The notes: generated by a model not told the origin, from the sequence alone. 19,899 nucleotides of DNA from an uncultured Clostridia bacterium (GCA_934162925.1 CAKPJR010000005.1:1-19899), one strand, 5' to 3'; counted from the first letter of the stretch, positions 6,982-15,780 are shown. A program made the numbers and translations.

Positions 6982-8257
6982 TTAGTCGTACCATTCCATT
7001 TCCCAATCCATAAATTTTACTGTATCTCCTTCTTTTATTCCCATTTGCCTTAACTTATCTTCTACACCTAGGAATCTAATACTTTTTTGGAAATAATATA
7101 AAGATTCATTATCTTCTAAATTTGCTCTTCTTAATATTTTTTCTACTGAAGGGCCTTCTACAACATATACACCATTTTCTATTCTTACGCTAAATCCTTC
7201 TTCTTCTTTCTTTAATGTATATACTTTCTTTTCTTCAATTTCTTCTACTTCTTCTTTTGGTAAGTCTTTTAATACCTTCGATACATGTGTAAATAGCTCT
7301 TTTAATCCTTCTCCTGTTGCTGCTGATATTTTAAATATTTCTATATTTTTTTCTTTTGCTAATTTTTTTAAATGCTCATATAAGCTTTCGTCTTGCATTG
7401 CATCTATTTTATTAGCAACTATTATTTGCTTTCTTGTACTTAATTTTTCACTATATTTCTTTAGTTCTTTGTTTATTGTATTAAAATCTTGTACTGGATT
7501 TCTTCCTTCTGAACCTGAAACATCAATAACATGTAATAACAGTCTTGTTCTTTCTATATGTCTTAAAAATCTTAAGCCTAATCCTGTTCCTTCGCTTGCT
7601 CCCTCTATAATTCCTGGTATATCTGCAAGCACAAAGCTATCTCCAAATTCAGTCTTTACAACTCCTAAATTTGGCTCTAGTGTTGTAAAATGATAATCTG
7701 CAATCTTAGGTCTTGCTGATGTTACCATTGAAAGTATTGTAGATTTTCCAACACTTGGAAAACCTATAAGTCCAACATCTGCTAAGAGTTTCAATTCCAA
7801 TATTACTTCTTTTTCTATTCCTTTTTCTCCATCTTGGGCAAACCTTGGTGCTTGTCTTGTGGAAGTTGCAAAATGAGAGTTTCCCTTTCCTCCTCTTCCT
7901 CCTGGAAGTATTAACTCGCATTGTTTTTCTTTAGATAAATCTGCAATTAATTCTCCTGTTTCTGCATCTTTTACAACTGTTCCGATTGGTACTTTAATAT
8001 ATAAATCTTCTCCAGATTTTCCGAAGCATCTATTTCCACTTCCATTTTGGCCATTTTCTGCTTTATATTTTTTATTATATCTAAAATTTATTAATGTATT
8101 GGAATCTGGGTCAACAACAAAATATATATCTCCACCTTTTCCACCATCTCCACCATCTGGTCCTCCTGCTGCTACATATTTTTCACGTCTAAATGTAACT
8201 GCTCCGTTTCCTCCGGTTTCCTGATTTAATTATTATTTTTGTATAGTCTATAAACAT
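6982..8257 (-). CDS. obgE: GTPase ObgE/CgtA, frame restored by one +1 shift
   Basis: Essential ribosome-associated GTPase involved in 50S assembly and the stringent response. With one base skipped the gene gives 424 residues, the normal length. The N-terminal Obg fold is Gly-rich (GGPDGGDGGKGGD; LPGGRGGKGN). The G domain has GFPSVGKST (165-173), DIPG (212-215) and NKID (282-285). A C-terminal OCT domain ends in KFMDWEMEWYD. The ATG at 8257 follows AGGGAG. After codon 14 (AAC) the sequence reads CGG AGG; skipping the C (base 8215) gives GGA for G15 and the expected SGNGGNGAVTF. Unshifted, the protein is lost almost at once, which is hard to reconcile with an essential gene. It follows trpS by 52 bp. 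Confidence 0.94.
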
Positions 8258-8309
8258 TATTCTTCTCCCTGAATTTATTTTTTATTATTATATATCATTT
8301 ATTAGGCTC

Positions 8310-9299
8310 TTATAAAATTCCAATTCTGCTTTTTACATCTTCTAATGTTTTTGATGCTAGTTTCCTTGCATTTTCTGCACCCTGTGTATATACTTTTTCT
8401 AGATATTCTTTATTATTTAAAATCTCCTTATATTTGTCTTGAATTGGTTTTAATTTTTCTATAACTGAGTTTGCAACTGCTGTTTTAAAGTCTCCATATC
8501 CTTTTCCTTCAAATTCTGTTTCTATTTCTTCCATTGTTTTATTTGTAATTGCTGAATATATTTGCATTAAGTTGCTTACACCTGGTTTGGCTTCAGGATC
8601 AAATCTAACTTTGTTCTCAGAATCTGTTACAGCCTTTTTAAATTTTTTAAGTATTACTTCTGGCTCATCTTCCAAAAATATTACATCATTTAAATTTTTA
8701 GCGCTTTTACTCATTTTGCTTTCTGGGTCTTGAAGTCCCATAATTCTTGCACTTGATTTTCTTACATATGCATCTGGTATTACAAAAGTTTTGCCATATA
8801 ATTTATTAAACCTTTCTGCAATATCTCTTGTTATTTCTAAATGTTGCCTTTGGTCTTCTCCCACTGGAACCAAATCTGCTTGGTAAAGCAATATATCTGC
8901 TGCCATTAATGCTGGATATGTAAATAAACCTGCGTTTATGTTGTCTGCATGTTTTGCTGATTTATCTTTAAATTGAGTCATTCTTGATAATTCTCCCATA
9001 TATGTATAGCAATCTAATATCCATCCTAATTCTGCATGTTCTTTTACTTGCGATTGTATAAATATTGTGTTTTTTTCTGGATCTAGTCCTGCTGCAATAT
9101 AAATAGCAAGTATTCTTAAAGTATTATTTTTTAATTCTTCTGGATCATTCCTAACTGTAAGAGAGTGAAGATTTGCAATCATATAATAACAGTCATATTC
9201 TTCTTGCATTTTTACCCAATTATCTATTGCTCCTAGATAATTACCTAATGTTAATCTTCCTGTTGCTTGTATTCCACTTAATATTATTTTTTTACTCAT
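8310..9299 (-). CDS. trpS: Tryptophanyl-tRNA synthetase
   Basis: Class Ic aminoacyl-tRNA synthetase that charges tRNA-Trp, 329 residues from the ATG at 9299. That start is eight bases after AGGAG, whereas the ATG at 9305 is only two bases away. The HIGH-equivalent is TLGNYLGA (17-24), the tryptophan pocket region includes MIANLHSLT and VGEDQRQHLE, and the KMSKS loop is SKMSKSAKN (K195-S199). All domains are present and unbroken. It has its own promoter and sits between rpmA and obgE, which are usually neighbours in Firmicutes. There is no T-box leader: the upstream gap to the rpmA terminator is too short. Confidence 0.96.
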   Translation of the reverse strand: MSKKIILSGIQATGRLTLGNYLGAIDNWVKMQEEYDCYYMIANLHSLTVRNDPEELKNNTLRILAIYIAAGLDPEKNTIFIQSQVKEHAELGWILDCYTYMGELSRMTQFKDKSAKHADNINAGLFTYPALMAADILLYQADLVPVGEDQRQHLEITRDIAERFNKLYGKTFVIPDAYVRKSSARIMGLQDPESKMSKSAKNLNDVIFLEDEPEVILKKFKKAVTDSENKVRFDPEAKPGVSNLMQIYSAITNKTMEEIETEFEGKGYGDFKTAVANSVIEKLKPIQDKYKEILNNKEYLEKVYTQGAENARKLASKTLEDVKSRIGIL

Positions 9300-9334
9300 A
9301 TACATCACTCCTAGATTTATTAATTGATTTATAC

Positions 9335-9363
9335 ATTATATACTACTTTTCACATTATTACAA
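9335..9363 (-). promoter_or_regulatory. Promoter of trpS (and probably obgE)
   Basis: Minus-strand TTGTAA (9358-9363), a 17-bp spacer and a perfect TATAAT (9335-9340). It lies 36 bp upstream of the trpS start. Confidence 0.75.
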
Positions 9364-9414
9364 TAAAACCAAATTGAAAAATTATTTGCATTTACAATGT
9401 TTTCCTGTCAAACA

Positions 9415-9445
9415 AAAAACTCTCCAAATGTATTGAAGAGTTTTT
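9415..9445 (-). terminator. Rho-independent terminator after rpmA
   Basis: AAAAACTCT on the minus strand pairs with AGAGTTTTT (arms 9415-9423 and 9437-9445), with further T residues after it. It ends the rplU-rpmA transcript just upstream of the trpS promoter. Confidence 0.8.
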
Positions 9446-9449
9446 AAAA

Positions 9450-9713
9450 TTAATTATTTTCTACTGGGTAAACACTTACTTGTTTTTTGTCTTTACCTTT
9501 TCTTTCGAACTTAACTGTTCCATCTACTACTGCAAATAAAGTATCATCAGAACCTTTTTTTACATTAACTCCTGGATGCATTTTTGTTCCTCTTTGTCTT
9601 ACTAATATATTTCCAGCAAGAACGAATTGTCCGTCTGCTCTTTTTACTCCTAAACGTTTTGACTCACTGTCTCTACCGTTTTTAACACTACCTTGCCCTT
9701 TTTTATGTGCCAT
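9450..9713 (-). CDS. rpmA: Ribosomal protein bL27, without the Firmicute N-terminal extension
   Basis: 87 residues: MAHKKGQGSVKNGRDSESKR, then LGVKRADGQFVLAGNILVRQ and RGTKMHPG. bL27 reaches towards the peptidyl-transferase centre with its N-terminus. In most Firmicutes it is made with a 9-residue leader ending in FFA that the protease Prp removes. Here Met is followed directly by the mature AHKKG sequence, so no cleavage is needed. The prp gene normally found between rplU and rpmA is missing; the gap is only 49 bp. The ATG follows AAGGGAGTG. The core is intact. Confidence 0.96.
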   Translation of the reverse strand: MAHKKGQGSVKNGRDSESKRLGVKRADGQFVLAGNILVRQRGTKMHPGVNVKKGSDDTLFAVVDGTVKFERKGKDKKQVSVYPVENN

Positions 9714-9762
9714 TTATAATTCACTCCCTTCACGTTTACTACAATCTATTGTTTTTTAGTTA

Positions 9763-10188
9763 CTACTCTTTTACTTCTTCTTTTTTTGTAGCAGTTTTCT
9801 TTGTTGTTGTAGCTTTAGTTGTTGTTTTTTTTGCTGCTGGTTTCTCAGCTGTTTCTGATTTTTCAGCTTTAGCTGCTGCAGTTTTTATTGATGTTATTTC
9901 TACTTTTGTATAAGGTTGTCTATGTCCTTGTTTCTTTCTTTCATTCTTTTTAGCTTTCATTTTGAAAACGATAATTTTTTTACCTTTTCCATGAGCTACT
10001 ACTTTACCTTCTACTTTAACACCTTTTACGTAAGGGTTACCAACTTGTACTTTTCCATCATCAGATACTAATATTACTTTATCAAAAGTAACTTTTTTTC
10101 CTTCTTCTGCATCTAATTTTTCAAAAAATACTACGTCTTTTTCTTCTACTTTGTATTGCTTTCCACAAGCTTCAATTAATGCGTACAT
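9763..10188 (-). CDS. rplU: Ribosomal protein bL21 with a Lys/Thr/Ala-rich C-terminal extension
   Basis: Residues 1-102 are an ordinary bL21 of the large subunit (MYALIEACGKQYKV, VTFDKVILVSDDG, KKNERKKQGHRQPYTKVEIT). A further 39 residues (103-141) follow, of very low complexity and rich in Lys, Ala, Thr and Glu (for example AEKPAAKKTTTKATTTKKT). bL21 is normally close to 103 residues, so this tail is extra; it looks disordered and resembles histone-H1-like tails. The reading frame is open and the ribosome binding site GGAGGTC is strong. The gene is first in the transcript, behind an L21-type leader, with rpmA 49 bp downstream. Confidence 0.95.
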   Translation of the reverse strand: MYALIEACGKQYKVEEKDVVFFEKLDAEEGKKVTFDKVILVSDDGKVQVGNPYVKGVKVEGKVVAHGKGKKIIVFKMKAKKNERKKQGHRQPYTKVEITSIKTAAAKAEKSETAEKPAAKKTTTKATTTKKTATKKEEVKE

Positions 10189-10275
10189 TCTTTATACGAC
10201 CTCCATTATTAATACTCGCTAAGATTAAACCTAGGTAGCTTTCGCCTTTATAACCTAGCTTATGCGGCTTACAGA
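10189..10275 (-). ncRNA. L21-type leader RNA of the rplU transcript
   Basis: The 5' UTR from the expected transcript start to the rplU ATG has an outer stem CTTAGCG (10217-10223) with CGCATAAG (10259-10266), with one bulge. An inner stem ACCTAG (10231-10236) pairs with CTAGGT (10253-10258), with GGCGAAAGCT in the loop. The parts AAGCCGC, GGCGAAAGCT, CCTAGGTTTAATCTTAGCG and TGGAGGT agree with my memory of the Firmicute L21 leader, thought to give autoregulation. A covariance-model scan with the Rfam L21_leader model would settle it. Confidence 0.7.
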
Positions 10276-10280
10276 TAAAT

Positions 10281-10310
10281 ATTTTACCATAATACAAGCT
10301 CTTTTGTCAA
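10281..10310 (-). promoter_or_regulatory. Sigma-A-type promoter of rplU-rpmA
   Basis: Minus-strand TTGACA (10305-10310) and TAAAAT (10281-10286) with an 18-bp spacer. It begins 5 bp past the smc stop codon. Confidence 0.8.
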
Positions 10311-10314
10311 TCAT

Positions 10315-13300
10315 TTATTTTAATTTCATTGAAAGAAGTTTTGATATTCCGTTTTCTTCCATTGTTATTCCATATACAGTGTCTGCTGCTTCCATTGTTC
10401 CTTTTCTGTGTGTTATTACTAAGAATTGTGTTTCTTTTGTGAATTTTTTTAAGTAATCTGCAAATCTATAAACATTAACATCATCTAAAGCAGCTTCTAT
10501 TTCATCTAGTACGCAGAATGGAGCTGGGTTAATCTTTAATATTGCAAATAATAATGCTATTGCTGTAAATGCTTTTTCTCCTCCTGATAAAAGAGTCATG
10601 CTTTGAAGTTTCTTTCCTGGTGGTTGTACTTCTATGTCTATTCCGCATTCTAATATATTATTTTCGTCAGCAAGTTTTAATTCTGCTTTTCCTCCTCCAA
10701 AAAGTTCACTAAATACTTCTCCAAAATTTCTATTTATAATTTTAAACTGTGTTTCAAATTGCTCTTTCATTATTTTTGTCATATCTTGTATTACTTTTCT
10801 TAGTTTATTACTAGAATCTTCTAAATCTAGTCTTTGTTCACACATAAAGTCATATCTTTCTTTTGTCTGTTTATACTCTTCTATAGAGTCTATATTAATG
10901 CTTCCTAAAGATTTTATCTCATCTCTTAAATGTTTTACTTTTTTAGTGGTTTCACTTACATTTTCAGGCTTCTTATATTCTCCTTCAATGTTATTTGGTG
11001 TTATTTCATAGTCTTCCCACATTTTATTTATAATCTGTTCTAATTCGTATTCTATTTTAGATTTTTTAACTTCTTGTTTTGTTATTTGTGCTTTTAAATC
11101 TTCAATTACTTTAAATTGATTCGCAATTTCTTCCTCTGTTTTATTTAACTCTTCATTTTTAGCAATTCTCTCGTTCTTTAGTTCTTCTACTCTTCCTCCG
11201 CTATCTTTAACTTCTTGTTTCATTTGCTCTATTTGTTCATTTAAAGATAATATTTGTTCTTCTAAAGTTTTATTATCTTCTGTTATTTTTTCTCTTAATG
11301 CCTTTTTATTCTCTATACTTGTTTTGTTATTTTCTATATCTTGATCAATTCTTTGTAGCATTTCATCAATAGATGTAGTGCTCTCATCAAATGAACTAAC
11401 AGATATTTTTAAATTAGTAATATCAAAATTTAAGTCATCTATATATTTTTGATTATCTTTGTTTTTGTCTGCATATGTTTTTATTTCAGTATTTAAATCT
11501 TCTATTTCCTTTACTAGCTCTTCTATTTCTTGTTCAAGATTTTGTTTTTCATTTACGCTTTCTTTCTTTTTTTCATCTATTTCTTTTAGTTCTTCTCTAA
11601 GAGTATTAAGTCTCTTTTCTAATCTTTCTATATTTTCTTCTATTGATACAACCTTTTGTTTCTCTGTAGCATATACTATTTCTGTATCCTGCATAGCATG
11701 CTCTAATCCCATTACTTCTTCTACAACATCTTCTTCGGATTTTTCGTATTCTGACTTTTCGTTTTCTAAATCCTCTATTTTCTTATTTAAAATTTTTATT
11801 TCTTTTTCTAGTTCTTGTATTTGTGATGTTCTACCAATTATGTTATTAGTTTTTACTGTTGTTGATCCTCCTGTTATTGCTCCGCTTGGGTTTACTACAT
11901 CTCCCTTTAAAGTAACTATTCTAAAACCATAACTGTTCTGTCTTGCAAGAATTATTGCAGTTTCCATATTGTCTACTATTACTGTTCTTCCTAGTAAATT
12001 TAAAATTATTCCTTCATACTTTTTATTTACTTTTACTAAGTCTGCTGCAATTCCTATTACACCACTCAAATTGTTTTTTATTAGTCTATCTATTTTTTTA
12101 CCTTTTACAGAAGCTATTGGTAAGAATGAGGCTCTTCCCAAGTTGTTTTTTCTTAAATGCTCTATCAATTTTTTTGCATCTTCTTCTGTGTCTGTCACTA
12201 TATTTTGAAGCGTTTGTCCCAAAGTCATTTCTATTGCTGTTTCATATTCTTTTGGAACAGTTAATATATTTGCCAAAACTCCATGCATGCCTTTTTTTAA
12301 GTTTGAATCCTTATCGCAATCTAATAACAAAGATTTTACACTTCTTATATAACCTTCTTTTTCTCTTTCCATATCACTTAGAAACTTTAGCTTTGATTCT
12401 TTAACTCTTAAATCTGTAGATAATGCATTTATTTTATCTTGATATTGTTTTAGTTTTTCAATGCTTGTTTGTCTTTTATTGTTGATTTCTTCTAGCTTTT
12501 TACTTGTTTCATTTCTTTTTGCTTCTATTTCATAAAAGCTTTTTGATATCTCATTTTTTTCTAGTCTTTTTTGATCTAATTCTGATATTGTATTTGATAT
12601 TTCTTTTTTTACTACTTTTTCTCTTTTTTCTAAATTTTCATAATTTACTTCTTGGGTGTTTATTAATGTAGCTTTTTCATATTTTAAATCGGTATTTTCT
12701 TCTGCCCTTTTCTTTTTTTCTTCTATTACTTTTTCTTCTGTCGATAATTTAGAAGTTAATTTTTCTAGTTCTAACTCTTTTTCTTCTAGTTCTTTTGAAA
12801 ATTTTTCTCTATTTGAAAATAAATTATTTTTCTTATCTAATCTTTGTTTTTTTTCATCTTCTAGTTCTGTTATTCTTAATGTTATTTCTTCTATTTCTTC
12901 TAAATATCTTTCATAATTTTCTTTGTTGTTTGATATTCTCTCATTTGCAATACTAATATCTGAATTTATTTTTTCTTGCTTTTTGCTCATTTCAAATCCT
13001 AAATTTTGTGTTTCTTCTATTTTTAATGTAATCTCATCTATAGCCTTTTTTAATTTTTCTTTTGAATTTTGACTATCTTGCATTCTAGCTTCTTCATTAG
13101 CATTTTGACTCACAAAGATATCTATATCCTTTGTAATTTCAGCTATTTTTTCTTTATAATTATCTATGTTAAATAGAAATAGACCTATTTCTATTCCTTT
13201 TAATTCTTCTCTCAAATCTAAAAACTTCTTTGCCTTTTCAGATTGTTTCTTTAATGGTTCAATATTTACTTCTATTTCTGATAAAATATCATTTATTCTT

Positions 13301-13866
13301 AAAAGATTTACTTTAGTTTGTTCTAATTTTTTTTCAGAATCATTTTTTCTTGTTCTATATTTTACAATTCCAGCAGCTTCTTCAAATATTGCACGTCTAT
13401 CTTCTGATTTATTACTTAGTATTTCATCTATTTTACCTTGTCCTATTATTGAATATCCATCTTTTCCAATTCCTGTGTCCATAAATAGTTCTAGTACATC
13501 TTTCAATCTGCAAGGAGTTTTATTTATATAGTATCCAGACTCTCCACTTCTATATATTCTTCTTGTAACTGTAACCTCTGAATATTCTATTGGTAACTTT
13601 CCATCGGAGTTATCTATTACTATTGAGGCTTCTGCAAAACCTAAAGATTTTCTGCTTTGTGTTCCAGCAAATATTATATCTTCTGATTTCGCTCCTCTTA
13701 AAGATTTCATGCTTTGTTCTCCAAGCACCCATCTAATACTATCCGATATATTACTTTTTCCAGATCCGTTTGGGCCTATTACTGTTGTAATACCTGGCAT
13801 AAATTCTAATACTGTTTTATCTGCAAACGATTTAAATCCTTGCAACTCTAATCTTTTTAAGTACAT
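10315..13866 (-). CDS. smc: Chromosome segregation ATPase SMC
   Basis: 1183 residues, the normal size of bacterial SMC, which forms the condensin core that organises and separates chromosomes. It opens with MYLKRLELQGFKSFADKTVL. Walker A GPNGSGKS is at 31-38. Long coiled coils flank a hinge (roughly 505-665) with GVLANILTVPKEYETAIEMT and the Gly-rich DVVNPSGAITGGS. The C-terminal head has the signature LLSGGEKAFTA near 1092 and Walker B VLDEIEAALDD near 1120. I used the ATG at 13866, eight bases after AAGG; the upstream GTG has no free ribosome binding site. Neither rnc nor ftsY, frequent neighbours, is here. It contains no in-frame CGG codon. Confidence 0.97.
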   Translation of the reverse strand: MYLKRLELQGFKSFADKTVLEFMPGITTVIGPNGSGKSNISDSIRWVLGEQSMKSLRGAKSEDIIFAGTQSRKSLGFAEASIVIDNSDGKLPIEYSEVTVTRRIYRSGESGYYINKTPCRLKDVLELFMDTGIGKDGYSIIGQGKIDEILSNKSEDRRAIFEEAAGIVKYRTRKNDSEKKLEQTKVNLLRINDILSEIEVNIEPLKKQSEKAKKFLDLREELKGIEIGLFLFNIDNYKEKIAEITKDIDIFVSQNANEEARMQDSQNSKEKLKKAIDEITLKIEETQNLGFEMSKKQEKINSDISIANERISNNKENYERYLEEIEEITLRITELEDEKKQRLDKKNNLFSNREKFSKELEEKELELEKLTSKLSTEEKVIEEKKKRAEENTDLKYEKATLINTQEVNYENLEKREKVVKKEISNTISELDQKRLEKNEISKSFYEIEAKRNETSKKLEEINNKRQTSIEKLKQYQDKINALSTDLRVKESKLKFLSDMEREKEGYIRSVKSLLLDCDKDSNLKKGMHGVLANILTVPKEYETAIEMTLGQTLQNIVTDTEEDAKKLIEHLRKNNLGRASFLPIASVKGKKIDRLIKNNLSGVIGIAADLVKVNKKYEGIILNLLGRTVIVDNMETAIILARQNSYGFRIVTLKGDVVNPSGAITGGSTTVKTNNIIGRTSQIQELEKEIKILNKKIEDLENEKSEYEKSEEDVVEEVMGLEHAMQDTEIVYATEKQKVVSIEENIERLEKRLNTLREELKEIDEKKKESVNEKQNLEQEIEELVKEIEDLNTEIKTYADKNKDNQKYIDDLNFDITNLKISVSSFDESTTSIDEMLQRIDQDIENNKTSIENKKALREKITEDNKTLEEQILSLNEQIEQMKQEVKDSGGRVEELKNERIAKNEELNKTEEEIANQFKVIEDLKAQITKQEVKKSKIEYELEQIINKMWEDYEITPNNIEGEYKKPENVSETTKKVKHLRDEIKSLGSINIDSIEEYKQTKERYDFMCEQRLDLEDSSNKLRKVIQDMTKIMKEQFETQFKIINRNFGEVFSELFGGGKAELKLADENNILECGIDIEVQPPGKKLQSMTLLSGGEKAFTAIALLFAILKINPAPFCVLDEIEAALDDVNVYRFADYLKKFTKETQFLVITHRKGTMEAADTVYGITMEENGISKLLSMKLK

Positions 13867-13897
13867 TTTTTTCACCTTTTCACTTCTAACACGTTAT

Positions 13898-13923
13898 AGG
13901 GGCGGACGGATTTGTCCTCCCCT
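13898..13923. repeat. G+C-rich hairpin of the TAGGGG family upstream of smc
   Basis: AGGGGCGGAC (13898-13907) pairs with GTCCTCCCCT (13914-13923) with one mismatch around GGATTT. The G+C content contrasts sharply with its surroundings. It resembles the TAGGGG modules at about 16710 and in 19673-19785. It stands alone here, without visible terminal repeats. Confidence 0.6.
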
Positions 13924-13991
13924 AATATATTAATTCAATATTATATATGATATATTAAAAAATGCTTTTTATCAACATTTTTTTGCATTTT

Positions 13992-14020
13992 TTAAGAGGG
14001 TAATTTAAATACCCTCTTAA
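13992..14020. terminator. Inverted repeat after the 572-residue gene, possible terminator
   Basis: A perfect 11-bp stem, TTAAGAGGGTA (13992-14002) with 14010-14020, begins 5 bp after the stop codon. The position fits a terminator, but the T-run lies inside the arm rather than after it on either strand, so termination is uncertain. Confidence 0.45.
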
Positions 14021-14024
14021 AAAT

Positions 14025-15743
14025 TTATTGTTCCTCTATTATTGCTTTGTTAATATATCCTTCACTATCTTTTTCAAAAGAAACATTGTATTTATTACTA
14101 GAATCTACTTCTGTTATTGTTGTATTATATTCTACTTTATTTGTCGCATTACTTATATTGTTCTGTTCTATAGCACTTATTAAAGTCTTAACATTAGCTC
14201 CACTTTGCACTCCTTCATATGGGGTAAATTTATAATTAAACATTTCCATCGCTTGGCTGCCTGCCTTATTATTTAACTCTTGCATTAATCCTTCATTTTC
14301 TTGTGCTGTTTCTCTTGCCTTAGTATATAAACTGTCGTTTGTCATAGTCATTTCCATTAGTCCAAAAATAGTACTTTCTTCGTCTATTCTTTCATATATC
14401 ATTGTTATTACGTTTCTAGTTAAATTACTTATTTGTTCAGCATCAAATTGATTTATTATAGCATAATCCTCTTCTTTAAATTTTTCTGTTTCTATATTTT
14501 CTCCAAAATTCTTTGTATTATCATATGCTATATTAATATTCATGTCTTCTGCTGAAAAATTAATATCTATCTTAAAACTATTTTTAATATTTTGTGAATC
14601 AAGCTTTCCTTCTCTTAAAATTTCAATTGTTGCATTTGCTACCTCTTCATTATCCTGATTTATTAAAATACTACACAATATGTCCTCTTTTTCTTGAACA
14701 TCTATGTTTTTATTCAAATTAAAGATTATATTTGTTTTACTATCATCGCTAGTAATATCTAGTAAAAAATCATATTTATCTTGAAGTTTCTCAACTGAAA
14801 GTTCTATTTTTCCACTTTCTTCTTCTGACTCAATTATACCAACTAATTTTATAGTTTTTTTACCTTGCTTATATACTTTTAAAGATATGTTAATTTTACT
14901 ATTTTCTTGTGAAATTGCATCTATTGATGATTGGATTGTTTCTTTGTAATTTTCTAATTTAAATTCAGTTTCACTTAGTTTACTTAACAAATTATATACT
15001 TCTTCATCTTCTTTCATTGAATTTAATACATTTATTAAAATTTCTTTTAATAAATCACCGTTAATTGTAAGTTGATATCCATCTGCACTTAGCTCTTTAT
15101 CATCAAGAGTAATATTTTCTTTTTTTAGTTTAGAATAATTTTCATTAGGTATTTGTTCTATTGCTATGTTCATATATTTAGTAAGTATTTGTTCTATTGC
15201 TTTTTGTTCTTCTTCACCCATTACTACTTTATCTTGTATTTCTAATTTGTTTGGCATATTATCTGTATTTTCTATTCCTAATTTTTGTGCAAACTCTTTT
15301 AAATTGTTATTTTCCAAAACAATATATTGTTTAATTACATCTTCAAACCTTAATCCATATGAATCTTCATTTCTTAGATAATCAATTGTCAATTTTTTTT
15401 CATCATTTTGCTTCATGTCAATTTTAGCACTAGCAAAATCCTCTCCTGGTTTTGATTTCGTTTCAAAGTCGAATTCTTCATTTATAACTTCTTCATTGTT
15501 TCCTTTAACACTTATAGAAACATTTCCCTTATTAGTATTATCTTCATTTTTTAATCTCTCTTGGTATTTACTATATTCATTAGCAACTAGTGTATCTCCC
15601 ACACTTATTTGAGAAATGTATTTATAAAACATATCTTTATTAGATTTAAAAATATCTGTTGCAAAATATAATGTTGCAAACGTAGCACATCCCAAAAGTA
15701 GTATTATAACCAAAGTTATAATTAATACTTGAATTTTTTTCAT
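14025..15743 (-). CDS. Unrecognised 572-residue membrane-anchored extracytoplasmic protein
   Basis: The protein begins MKKIQVLIITLVIILLLGC. One hydrophobic segment (about 4-28) is followed by a long hydrophilic region, so it is most likely anchored in the membrane with the bulk outside. LLGC at 16-19 looks like a lipobox, but hydrophobic residues continue after the Cys, so an uncleaved anchor is as likely. The body alternates amphipathic strands and helices, rich in Asn, Glu, Lys and Ile (for example NVSISVKGNNEEVINEEFDF and NISLKVYKQGKKTIKLVGII). This suggests large lipoprotein-like beta sheets. I do not recognise the family or a catalytic motif. The ATG follows AAAGGGTG. An inverted repeat follows its stop codon; smc is the next gene. 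Confidence 0.75.
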   Translation of the reverse strand: MKKIQVLIITLVIILLLGCATFATLYFATDIFKSNKDMFYKYISQISVGDTLVANEYSKYQERLKNEDNTNKGNVSISVKGNNEEVINEEFDFETKSKPGEDFASAKIDMKQNDEKKLTIDYLRNEDSYGLRFEDVIKQYIVLENNNLKEFAQKLGIENTDNMPNKLEIQDKVVMGEEEQKAIEQILTKYMNIAIEQIPNENYSKLKKENITLDDKELSADGYQLTINGDLLKEILINVLNSMKEDEEVYNLLSKLSETEFKLENYKETIQSSIDAISQENSKINISLKVYKQGKKTIKLVGIIESEEESGKIELSVEKLQDKYDFLLDITSDDSKTNIIFNLNKNIDVQEKEDILCSILINQDNEEVANATIEILREGKLDSQNIKNSFKIDINFSAEDMNINIAYDNTKNFGENIETEKFKEEDYAIINQFDAEQISNLTRNVITMIYERIDEESTIFGLMEMTMTNDSLYTKARETAQENEGLMQELNNKAGSQAMEMFNYKFTPYEGVQSGANVKTLISAIEQNNISNATNKVEYNTTITEVDSSNKYNVSFEKDSEGYINKAIIEEQ

Positions 15744-15771
15744 ATGTTATCACCCTTTCTTTTATTATTTG

Positions 15772-15780
15772 ATTATAACA
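15772..15780 (-). promoter_or_regulatory. Extended -10 promoter of the 572-residue gene
   Basis: The minus strand reads TGTTATAAT, a TG-N-TATAAT extended -10, 29 bp upstream of the start codon. No good -35 is seen at 17 bp, as is common for extended -10 promoters. Confidence 0.6.

Noticed and set aside
9300..9449. T-box leader in front of trpS
   Set aside because: Only about 35 bases of transcript precede the start codon, and no specifier stem or T-box sequence is present; the hairpin at 9415-9445 belongs to rpmA.
10634..13531. Plus-strand reading frames within smc, rich in Ser, Phe and Leu
   Set aside because: They are antisense shadows of the Lys/Glu-rich coiled coil and have no ribosome binding sites or known motifs.
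15687..15689. Firm lipoprotein call for the 572-residue protein from LLGC
   Set aside because: The hydrophobic stretch continues after the Cys (ATFATLYFA), so an ordinary membrane anchor explains it equally well.
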